DNA of 8,128 nucleotides from Methanosarcina sp. UBA402. Lineage in GTDB: Archaea; Halobacteriota; Methanosarcinia; Methanosarcinales; Methanosarcinaceae. Location: the NCBI GenBank assembly GCA_002509325.1, contig DADO01000222.1, forward strand, positions 1 through 8,128. The letters run 5' to 3'. The stretch's first letter is position 1; the number at the start of each line of letters is the position of its first letter. The notes under the pieces were generated by a model. The model did no database searches and was not told the DNA's origin. It worked only from the letters and a program-made list of their open reading frames with translations. A program made the translations under genes and the position numbers. Positions 1 to 5,181 of the stretch are shown in pieces.

Positions 1-223
1 AGTGCTAGAAATGCCTTATGTTTCGTATATCAAGTATGCTTATTAACCTTACTGAATTGCAAAAAAGGTACGATACGCCACTAAAAGCGTTTTAGAAATA
101 TCATCAACTAACTAATAGCGCACGACCAAAAATCCCAGAATGATCTAAAATAATTGAGTTCTTCATAAAATTATTTACCAAAGTACCAAAAATATTTTAT
201 AATAGGATTGCATAAACAGGAAT
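1..223. other. AT-rich non-coding stretch
   Basis: I see no reading frame with a credible start and ribosome site here. The only internal structure noted is a 9-bp direct repeat ACCAAAAAT (124-132 and 185-193) and a TATA-like box listed separately. It may be the spacer behind a gene lying to the left of the window. Confidence 0.5.
195..204 (+). promoter_or_regulatory. TATA-like box ahead of the structured region
   Basis: TTTTATAATA resembles an archaeal TATA box. A transcript starting about 25 bp downstream would begin near 224, which is exactly where the first stem of the structured region starts. The coincidence supports a promoter, but no start site can be proven from sequence. Confidence 0.35.
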
Positions 224-487
224 GTCAACTCATGAATTCAATAATAGTGAATGAAAACTTTTTAAAAAGGAGAGTTGACCTGGCGAAAGGCCGTATTGAA
301 TAAACAGAAGGCATTGACCAGAAGGACACTGTCCTGTGGCCAATAACAAGTTTTGATTTGTAGAAGCAAAACTTCTAGTTTCCGGCCACCTCCAGTGACT
401 GAACCCTATAAAGTGATTGGAGAGTGGAGACTCTGTGTGCAACGTGTCCGTCCCACTAAATCGCAGAGAACCGAATTGGATAGGTTC
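224..487 (+). ncRNA. Candidate structured non-coding RNA or long structured leader
   Basis: This stretch has no good plus-strand reading frame but holds a series of complementary segments: GTCAACTC 224-231 with GAGTTGAC 272-279 (8 bp); GTGGCC 336-341 with GGCCAC 384-389; AAGTTTTG 348-355 with CAAAACTT 367-374 nested inside that; 390-400 with 412-422 (11 positions, one mismatch, one G-U); CTCTGTG 431-437 with CGCAGAG 462-468 (one G-U); GAACC 468-472 with GGTTC 483-487. It matches no RNA family I recognise. It could be an independent RNA or the 5' leader of the beta-helix gene at 718. No U-run terminator follows, which favours a leader or an unrecognised end. Strand is assigned from the TATA-like box at 195-204 and is uncertain. 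Confidence 0.35.
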
Positions 488-493
488 AAAAAT

Positions 494-509
494 ATTACGC
501 AGACGTAAT
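494..509. promoter_or_regulatory. Palindrome ATTACG-N4-CGTAAT, copy 1
   Basis: A perfect 6-bp inverted repeat with a 4-bp spacer (CAGA). The same arms occur again at 607-622, 113 bp downstream, with a different spacer, which points to conserved arms bound by a dimeric protein rather than a random palindrome. It lies about 210 bp upstream of the beta-helix gene start. Confidence 0.45.
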
Positions 510-542
510 GGGAATCTTAAATACCCGTATAGATCCGACCTG

Positions 543-583
543 ATCAGGGAATTCTATTAAAGAATTCTAAATCCCTACCTGAT
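543..583. repeat. Imperfect long inverted repeat between the two palindromes
   Basis: ATCAGG (543-548) pairs with CCTGAT (578-583), enclosing GAATTCT (549-555) paired with AGAATTC (561-567) around a 5-nt loop. Ten unpaired bases (568-577) remain on the 3' side. The left arm overlaps a separate 10-bp palindrome CCTGATCAGG (539-548). It could be an operator, an RNA hairpin in the leader, or an early terminator; no T-run follows, so the last is the least likely. Confidence 0.35.
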
Positions 584-606
584 TAGATTAGTTCGGAAAA
601 GTAAGT

Positions 607-622
607 ATTACGAGCACGTAAT
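607..622. promoter_or_regulatory. Palindrome ATTACG-N4-CGTAAT, copy 2
   Basis: Second copy of the 16-bp palindrome, here with spacer AGCA. It lies 95 bp before the beta-helix start codon at 718, in the range expected for an operator near that gene's promoter. No clear TATA box is visible between it and the gene. Confidence 0.45.
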
Positions 623-717
623 ATGGAATTTTGAGAATATTTGGGAAAAAAGTATCTTACTGTACAAATTTTGACTTCACTTAAATCCCTATGAAAATCC
701 AACCCAAAGGTGATACG

Positions 718-1614
718 ATGCTAAAAAGACGACTAGGAACCCTATTCCTGGTAACATGCCTTATTTTAACAACCGTACCGGCTGCGTTAGGCGCTCCGAG
801 TACACAGGTGGTAACTGTTGCCGGAGACGGAAGTGGAAACTACAATTGTGATGGAAAAAGTGATGACGTCCAGATAAACCAGGCGCTTGAATTTGCCGCA
901 AAAAATCCGGGCACAACTGTTCGCCTTAAAGGTCCATTTACATACGACATAAGCGATTCCCTTCGGATCGGCAGCAAAACCATCCTTGAAGGAGATTCAG
1001 GTGCAAAGATTAAGCTTGCCAAAGGATTACCAGTCTGGGGTGGGCGTGAGAGCAGTATTGCACAGAAAAAAGCCATGCTTATGATCAGAGGCAATTCTGC
1101 AAGTGATATTACAATAAGGAACTTAATTGTTGATGGTAGCCAGTCCGACTATTATTCTGGTGTCAGGCTCGGAACCTCCTGTTATAACATGGCAACTATA
1201 GTAAATTGTAATGGACTAACAATTCAGAATGTTACATTCCAGAATGGATGTAACGATGCCATGCTTATATCACAATCTAGCAATATAGTGATAGATTCCG
1301 TAACTGTAAACAAATGTGGACATGATGGTGTATATGCCTATCATGTAAATGGCATTACAGTTAAAAATTGTAAATTTATTAACCGAACTAATTCATCCGT
1401 TCGGTTCGATACCGTTACTGATGGAGTCATGAAAAACAATGAATGTACTACATCTGGTGGAGGATACGTAGGTTTAGAATTACAGGGAACTCTTAAAAAC
1501 ATAGAAGCCTCTGGCAACTATTTCCATGACCTGGATGCCCCTGCGATAGTACACTTAAACACAAAAGAAACTAATGTAAAAATCCACGACAACAAAATTG
1601 TAAACTGTAGATAA
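718..1614 (+). CDS. Secreted parallel beta-helix repeat protein
   Basis: A 298-residue exported protein. The ATG at 718 is preferred over an in-frame ATG at 691 because AAAGGTGAT sits just before it and because it places a typical Sec signal peptide at the N terminus: basic MLKRR, a hydrophobic core, and a likely cut after AALGA (about residue 26). The mature part opens with a VTVAGDGSG...D..QINQAL segment like the N-terminal cap of pectate-lyase-type beta-helices, then repeated short strands such as SSNIVIDSVTVNKC and NGITVKNCKFIN, rich in Asn, Thr and Val with a G-x-D-G-V turn. Methanosarcina has many such surface proteins, some related to disaggregatase, which degrades the methanochondroitin matrix. 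This one has no C-terminal anchor or extra domain, so it is probably secreted or part of the cell envelope. Catalytic activity is not established: a binding role is equally possible. Its C-terminal half is visibly more AT-rich than the N-terminal half. Confidence 0.8.
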   Translation: MLKRRLGTLFLVTCLILTTVPAALGAPSTQVVTVAGDGSGNYNCDGKSDDVQINQALEFAAKNPGTTVRLKGPFTYDISDSLRIGSKTILEGDSGAKIKLAKGLPVWGGRESSIAQKKAMLMIRGNSASDITIRNLIVDGSQSDYYSGVRLGTSCYNMATIVNCNGLTIQNVTFQNGCNDAMLISQSSNIVIDSVTVNKCGHDGVYAYHVNGITVKNCKFINRTNSSVRFDTVTDGVMKNNECTTSGGGYVGLELQGTLKNIEASGNYFHDLDAPAIVHLNTKETNVKIHDNKIVNCR

Positions 1615-1635
1615 TAAGTATTACAAACTCCGTTA

Positions 1636-1663
1636 ATGAACTGAGATCTATCAGTTCATTTTT
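1636..1663 (+). terminator. Stem-loop plus T-run behind the beta-helix gene
   Basis: ATGAACTGA (1636-1644) and TCAGTTCAT (1651-1659) form a perfect 9-bp stem with a 6-nt loop, and TTTT follows directly. It lies 22 bp after the stop codon. In archaea the T-run matters most; the hairpin may instead protect the mRNA 3' end. Confidence 0.65.
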
Positions 1664-1692
1664 CTGAATATATTAAGATCAGGACTTAAAAG

Positions 1693-1711
1693 TTTACTGC
1701 TTTGCAGTGAA
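1693..1711 (+). repeat. Small hairpin in the spacer
   Basis: TTTACTGC (1693-1700) pairs with GCAGTGAA (1704-1711) through 8 pairs, one of them G-U, around a TTT loop. It lies between the putative terminator and the T-tract array and may add to transcript end processing. Confidence 0.35.
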
Positions 1712-1751
1712 TTTCTAAGTTCCCACAATTTCTTACTAAGAAACATCTGGC

Positions 1752-1860
1752 TTTTTAGATGTCTGACATTTTTTAGATGTTTGACATTTTTTAGATGTTT
1801 GACATTTTTTAAATGTTTGACATTTTTTAGATATTAGACATTTTTTAGATATTAGACATT
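1752..1860 (+). repeat. 18-bp tandem repeat with six T-tracts
   Basis: The unit GACATTTTTTAGATGTTT recurs with exact 18-bp spacing: GACA begins at 1765, 1783, 1801, 1819, 1837 and 1855, and T5-T6 tracts begin at 1752, 1769, 1787, 1805, 1823 and 1841. Later copies drift (ATATTA for ATGTTT). One frame is free of stops but has no start or ribosome site, so I do not call it coding. Because archaeal RNA polymerase stops at U-rich tracts, the array could act as a multi-step terminator for the beta-helix gene. Confidence 0.75.
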
Positions 1861-2096
1861 AGTAATTGTATTATTTCTCGTTATTCTATTACATTTCTTT
1901 AGATACACTGTTTCTTGTGATATACTATTTCTTGTAATATTCCTTCTTGTTTCAAATCACGTATTTCACATCAAGTCACCTAATATCATTTTTTATTTTC
2001 GAGTGTGTATTTTTACTATGTATTTCTACTATGTATTTCTACTATGTATTGCGGCTTTAGTGAAATGTAAAAGTCAAAAATAGAGTAATAGTAGAG
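1861..2096. other. AT-rich spacer with a 13-bp triplicate
   Basis: No gene is supported. The only ordered element is TATTTYTACTATG repeated three times in tandem at 2008-2020, 2021-2033 and 2034-2046, the first copy differing at one base. The rest is T-rich, low-complexity spacer. Confidence 0.6.
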
Positions 2097-2103
2097 TATA
2101 AAA
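2097..2103 (+). promoter_or_regulatory. Possible TATA box of the isf gene
   Basis: TATAAAA lies about 96 bp before the isf start codon, which would give a leader of roughly 70 nt. Long leaders are common in Methanosarcina. Assignment is by motif and position only. Confidence 0.35.
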
Positions 2104-2198
2104 CCATTCAGGCATAAAATTATTTGTCCGAAAGGCATACCAGTATACAGGTATATTCAAGTAATGTACTAATTTTAACATGTAGTTTCGGAGGGGAC

Positions 2199-2894
2199 AT
2201 GCAAGAAGCCGAAGCCAGACCGATAAGGATTCTCGGAATATCCGGAAGTTCCAGGAATATGGCGACTGATTTTCTGGTCCGGGAAGCGCTGAAGATTGCA
2301 ACGGAAAAGTATGGCGCAGAAACAGATTACTTTTCTGCCAAAGGGAAAAAACTGAATTTTTGCATTCACTGCGACTTCTGTATAAGAACAAAGGAAGGCT
2401 GCATCCATAAGGATGATATTTCAGCCGAGCTCTACGACAAAATGATCTGGGCAGATGCCTGGATTATTGGAACTCCGGTTTATCAGGGGACATTGAGTGC
2501 TCAAACCAAAACAATAATGGACAGATGCAGAGCCGTAGTTGCCAAAAACCCCAGGGTTTTTTTGAATAAAGTAGGGATGGGCATCGCAGACGGGGGAGAT
2601 CGGATAGGCGGGCAAGAACCTGCAATCCAGGCTATTCTGAACTTCTATGTGATAAATGAGATGATACCTGTAGGAGGAGGCTCTTTCGGAGCTAACCTGG
2701 GAGGGACGTTCTGGTCGAAGGACAAAGGGGCAGAAGGGGTATCCGAAGATTCCGAAGGTATGAGAAGCCTTAGAAAGACCCTGAAAAAGCTTGTTCAAAC
2801 AACTCAGCTTGTGAAAAGAGCCACTTCAGAAATGGGATCTGAAATGGGATCTGAAATGGGATCTGAAATGGAACCTGAACCCCCATCCATTTAA
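2199..2894 (+). CDS. Iron-sulfur flavoprotein (Isf family, NADPH-dependent FMN reductase-like fold)
   Basis: A 231-residue cytoplasmic redox protein. The ATG at 2199 is chosen because GGAGGGG (2190-2196) precedes it and the conserved fold starts just after; the frame stays open upstream only to a TTG without a ribosome site. A flavodoxin-like domain opens with the FMN-phosphate loop GISGSSRN (residues 13-20). It is followed by the compact motif C55-x2-C58-x2-C61-x6-C68, the hallmark of Isf proteins that bind one [4Fe-4S] cluster, and GTPVYQGTLSAQTK (91-104) near the flavin. Known Isf proteins are homodimers that take electrons from ferredoxin and can reduce O2 or H2O2. The last 21 residues are an acidic (E-M-G-S) tail made by a 12-bp DNA repeat and are outside the family core. 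It heads a same-strand group with afpA (128 bp downstream) and a rubrerythrin gene. Confidence 0.88.
   Translation: MQEAEARPIRILGISGSSRNMATDFLVREALKIATEKYGAETDYFSAKGKKLNFCIHCDFCIRTKEGCIHKDDISAELYDKMIWADAWIIGTPVYQGTLSAQTKTIMDRCRAVVAKNPRVFLNKVGMGIADGGDRIGGQEPAIQAILNFYVINEMIPVGGGSFGANLGGTFWSKDKGAEGVSEDSEGMRSLRKTLKKLVQTTQLVKRATSEMGSEMGSEMGSEMEPEPPSI
2829..2876 (+). repeat. 12-bp in-frame tandem repeat in the isf 3' end
   Basis: GAAATGGGATCT occurs three times exactly (2829-2840, 2841-2852, 2853-2864) and once as the variant GAAATGGAACCT (2865-2876). The 12-bp period keeps the frame and encodes repeated Glu-Met-Gly-Ser, so copy number changes would lengthen or shorten the protein tail without a frameshift. 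Confidence 0.9.
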
Positions 2895-2918
2895 AACACC
2901 AAAAGAAGAAGGAAAGTA

Positions 2919-2944
2919 ACTTAAGCCCTGTGACTTAAGCCCTG
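2919..2944. repeat. 12-bp direct repeat in the isf-afpA spacer
   Basis: ACTTAAGCCCTG occurs at 2919-2930 and 2933-2944. Since CTTAAG is self-complementary the two copies could also pair as a 6-bp stem with an 8-nt loop, followed by CCCT/AGGG. It may attenuate or process the transcript between the two genes. Confidence 0.5.
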
Positions 2945-3022
2945 GAAGGGGGTATTTAGAATTTTGAGAAATCAAAAAAGAATTAAAACCACGAATTGAA
3001 AGAACTGTTAAGGAGGAATATT

Positions 3023-3649
3023 TTGGTAGAACCATTATACAAAGAGATTAAACGCATAGCATGGGGAATAACAGGTTCAGGAGATCAGATGATTGAGACA
3101 TACAGCATTCTGGTCGACATTAAGAACCGAACCGAGGTTGAAGCAATGGTTTTCCTCTCCAAAGAGGGCGAGACCGTAATGAAATGGTATCACCTGTGGG
3201 ATAAAATCCAGACAGATTTCCCTAATTTCAAGGTCGATGCAGGCCCCAACTCCCCATTCATTGCGGGCCCGCTGCAAATGGGGTACTACGATTTTCTGCT
3301 TATAGCCCCAGCAACTGCCAATACCGTAGCTAAAATCGTATATGGGATTGCAGATACTCTCGTTACAAATGCAGTTTCTCAGACTGCAAAAGGACAAACT
3401 CCTATTTTTATCCTGCCTGTAGACCAGAAAAGAGGGAGCGTAAAGACCTCTGCTCCCAGCGGCAGAGCCTTTGAACTTAATATGCGCGAAGTAGATGTTA
3501 CAAACTCGGAAAAACTTGCACGGATGGAGAATATCACAGTGCTTGCAAGTCCCTATGAGATCTATGACATATTCGGAATTGAGCGGCCTTCTGAAGATAT
3601 AATCCTGAAAGTGAAAGAACGAAAGAAGAAGAAAAATAAGGAAAGCTAA
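3023..3649 (+). CDS. afpA: Archaeoflavoprotein AfpA (FMN-binding, ferredoxin-linked)
   Basis: A 208-residue cytoplasmic flavoprotein of the HFCD/flavoprotein fold. The TTG at 3023 is taken as the start because AAGGAGGA (3010-3017) lies 5 nt before it; a TTG at 2996 would put that ribosome site inside the gene. The N terminus carries IAWGITGSG (12-20), an FMN-binding loop, and the middle has APATANTVAKIVYGIADTLVTN (about 95-116), the typical signature of this fold. AfpA of Archaeoglobus fulgidus is a homodimer with FMN that accepts electrons from ferredoxin but not from NAD(P)H. No Fe-S cysteine motif is present, which separates it from two-cluster dihydromethanopterin reductases of related fold. 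It sits between isf and a rubrerythrin-like gene, suggesting electron transfer in oxidative-stress defence (inference). The Lys/Glu-rich C-terminal tail lies in a 36-bp duplicated segment. Confidence 0.85.
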   Translation: MVEPLYKEIKRIAWGITGSGDQMIETYSILVDIKNRTEVEAMVFLSKEGETVMKWYHLWDKIQTDFPNFKVDAGPNSPFIAGPLQMGYYDFLLIAPATANTVAKIVYGIADTLVTNAVSQTAKGQTPIFILPVDQKRGSVKTSAPSGRAFELNMREVDVTNSEKLARMENITVLASPYEIYDIFGIERPSEDIILKVKERKKKKNKES

Positions 3650-3692
3650 GGAAGAAGAAAGAAGAAGAAAAATAAGAAAAGTTAAGGAAGAA
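3621..3692 (+). repeat. 36-bp tandem duplication across the afpA stop codon
   Basis: 3621-3656 and 3657-3692 are identical except at two positions. The first copy encodes the end of AfpA and its TAA (3647-3649); the second, outside the gene, repeats the same codons and carries an in-frame back-up TAA (3683-3685). The period is 12 codons, so duplication or loss keeps the frame. Confidence 0.9.
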
Positions 3693-3759
3693 ATTGGGAA
3701 ATAAAAATTTTAAAAATGGGGAAATCTTAATAGATAAGATATCAGTGGGGTTAAGATAT

Positions 3760-4266
3760 ATGAGAAGCGCGTATCAAAATGTGGTGGAGGAAGTAAAAAA
3801 CCTTAAGGGGATTGAAGAAGCCGTAGCTCTGGCAATGGAGAGAGAAAAAGAAGCAAGGGATTTCTACCTGAGTAAAGCTGCTTTGATGGGCATACCGAAA
3901 TTTAAGGAGCTCTACGAGTATCTGGCAAATGAAGAAGTAAAACATCTTGGCTACCTTGAAGAATACCGTGAGAAGAGAAAGTTGCCCGTAACAGTCACGG
4001 AAATTCCGAGTGGGCAGTCTTTCACCCCTGAGTTTGACATAGGCCGAATAAAAGTCGGGGAGATCACGCTTGGAGATGCAGGCATCCTTGTTGCAGCCCT
4101 GAGGCATGAAAGAAAAAGCGAGGATTTCTATTCAGAAGTCGCAAAAAAGGTAGAGGACGAAAGCCTGAGAAAATTCTTTGTGATGCTGGCAGGCTATGAA
4201 AGAAGCCATTACGAGTTAATTGACAGCTTCCTGGAAGAGATTACCAGATTCCGGATGCAGACCTAA
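3760..4266 (+). CDS. Rubrerythrin-like diiron protein (ferritin-like superfamily)
   Basis: A protein of 168 residues if it starts at ATG 3760; an upstream in-frame TTG at 3694 would give 190. I prefer 3760 because the extra 22 codons are AT-rich and spacer-like, though neither start has a strong ribosome site. Two helix pairs carry the full diiron ligand pattern: E-x6-Y in EKEARDFY and E-x2-H in EVKH, then E-x6-Y in ERKSEDFY and E-x2-H in ERSH. In rubrerythrins this four-helix site reduces H2O2 with electrons from rubredoxin or flavoproteins. The C-terminal rubredoxin domain of classical rubrerythrin is missing, so an external donor is needed; the flavoproteins encoded upstream are candidates (inference). 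An iron-storage or other ferritin-like role cannot be excluded. Confidence 0.82.
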   Translation: MRSAYQNVVEEVKNLKGIEEAVALAMEREKEARDFYLSKAALMGIPKFKELYEYLANEEVKHLGYLEEYREKRKLPVTVTEIPSGQSFTPEFDIGRIKVGEITLGDAGILVAALRHERKSEDFYSEVAKKVEDESLRKFFVMLAGYERSHYELIDSFLEEITRFRMQT

Positions 4267-4337
4267 ACAGCTGTCTCAAAAATACTTTCACCCTGCTAGG
4301 CTGAGATTAATAAGTACTGAAGTAGTTTTTGGAGATA

Positions 4338-4344
4338 GAGGTGA
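4338..4344 (+). promoter_or_regulatory. Ribosome binding site of the 45-residue gene
   Basis: GAGGTGA, 5 nt before ATG 4350, matches the archaeal 16S rRNA tail well. It is the main reason for treating the short frame as a gene. Confidence 0.6.
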
Positions 4345-4349
4345 ATACA

Positions 4350-4487
4350 ATGGAGGAATTATTCAAAGGTTTGGTCGAACGTGCCCAGTATTATGAGCAG
4401 TTTGAAAGTTACAGGAACGCAAAACCCTCCGGACACTTTGGGGATGTGCCTGCCCTTAATTTAAAAGCTCCAGCTGTGAGTCTTTAA
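4350..4487 (+). CDS. Small protein of unknown function (45 residues)
   Basis: A short frame starting MEELFKGLVERAQYY and ending in TAA. Support comes from the strong ribosome site just before it and from a related frame 0.5 kb downstream that keeps the pattern F-x4-ERA-x-YY-x-QFE. The N-terminal 25 residues are likely one amphipathic, charged helix; the rest (Ser/Gly/Pro/Ala/Leu) looks unstructured. It lies 83 bp after the rubrerythrin-like gene on the same strand and could be cotranscribed. I do not recognise a family. It might also be the remaining N terminus of a longer gene that has decayed, since 350 bp of non-coding DNA follow. Confidence 0.55.
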   Translation: MEELFKGLVERAQYYEQFESYRNAKPSGHFGDVPALNLKAPAVSL

Positions 4488-4838
4488 GACCAAATTATTG
4501 ACTGCCAGCCTGAAAGTAACTTGATTCATGTAATAAAAGCTGCAAATTAAAAAGCTGCAAATCTCCAAAGAACTGGAACATTGAGAAGTAAGTTTCAAAA
4601 AACGTAGTTGAGTAGCTAACTTTAAAAAAGTCCAACTCTAAAAAGTCAGGAAAAAACAGAAATAACGAAAAAATTAAGGCGGAAAGAAACTTATTTTTCA
4701 ATCTGTTCCATTTAAGCCTGTAAGTTCTGCCTCAATTCCACTTGGCAAGTTTTGAGGTCAATTTTAATATTTATTTCACACAAATATTTTTGAAAACCTA
4801 TAACAATTTTGAAAAATTTACCATTCAATATAGAAAAC
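4488..4838. other. AT-rich spacer between the two related short frames
   Basis: I see no credible gene. AAAAGCTGCAAAT occurs twice with 15-bp spacing (4535-4547 and 4550-4562). A long minus-strand frame exists at 4495-4701 but is Phe/Leu-rich from AT bias and has no supporting ribosome site. The region could contain decayed sequence of the small-gene family. Confidence 0.5.
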
Positions 4839-4846
4839 TTTTATAT
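4839..4846 (+). promoter_or_regulatory. TATA box ahead of the amber-containing frame
   Basis: TTTTATAT, preceded by purines (GAAAAC, a plausible BRE), lies 40-47 bp before the TTG at 4886. Transcription would start near 4868, leaving room for the GGGGA ribosome site at 4874-4878. Confidence 0.45.
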
Positions 4847-4885
4847 GTTGAAAGAAAAATATTATTGGGGAAAGGGGAAATTCGC

Positions 4886-5017
4886 TTGGACGATTTTTTT
4901 GAAGAGATAATCGAAAGAGCCCATTACTATTAGCAGTTCGAACTTTTTATAGAATATAGGCAAAAGTTTCAGAGGAATCAAACACAGAGAAGCAAGCCCA
5001 AAAGAAAGAAACAATAA
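4886..5017 (+). pseudogene. Paralogue of the 45-residue gene with an in-frame TAG (pyrrolysine candidate or decayed copy)
   Basis: From TTG 4886 the frame reads (M)DDFFEEIIERAHYY, TAG at 4931-4933, then QFELFIEYRQ and on to TAA at 5015-5017. It aligns with the gene at 4350: ERA-x-YY, QFE and YR are shared, and the TAG stands where the other copy has GAG (Glu), a single base change. GGGGA (4874-4878) lies 7 nt upstream and a TATA-like box at 4839. If UAG stops translation the product is only 15 residues. If UAG is read as pyrrolysine, as Methanosarcina can do, the product is 43 residues. The Lys/Gln/Arg-rich end resembles low-complexity spacer, so decay is the simpler reading. The frame is also open upstream to 4742 without a visible start signal. 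Confidence 0.5.
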
Positions 5018-5052
5018 TACAGCAACCTGAGTTAACATACAGCAGCCTGAGT
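5017..5052 (+). repeat. Direct repeat with 20-bp period
   Basis: ATACAGCAACCTGAGT (5017-5032) recurs as ATACAGCAGCCTGAGT (5037-5052), one mismatch. A looser repeat, ATCAAACACA, occurs at 4977-4986 and 5067-5076. Together they suggest local duplications in the spacer between the convergent genes. Confidence 0.6.
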
Positions 5053-5181
5053 AACGACAATAAGGTATCAAACACAAAAGAAAAAAGGATTCGGGCAGCA
5101 GGTATAAATTGAAAGGGCTTCTTTGAGACGATTACGTTTCCCTTCTAGCTTTTTTATGGCTTGTCCCCGCATATAAAAATC

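Noticed and set aside
230..442. 70-codon minus-strand frame in the left spacer
   Set aside because: No ribosome site, no recognisable motif, and it runs through the complementary segments that better fit a structured RNA.
1..690. Insertion sequence remnant
   Set aside because: Inverted repeats are present but no terminal repeat pair with target duplication and no transposase fragment could be found.
1752..1860. CRISPR-like array
   Set aside because: The units are contiguous 18-bp repeats with no unique spacers; the same applies to the 14-bp array at 5938-6035.
2124..2198. Upstream extension of isf from a TTG
   Set aside because: No ribosome site before it, residues unlike the family N terminus, and a strong ribosome site lies directly before ATG 2199.
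4495..4701. 68-codon minus-strand frame, Phe/Leu-rich like a membrane peptide
   Set aside because: The hydrophobic character follows from A-rich DNA read on the other strand; no ribosome site and no relative seen.
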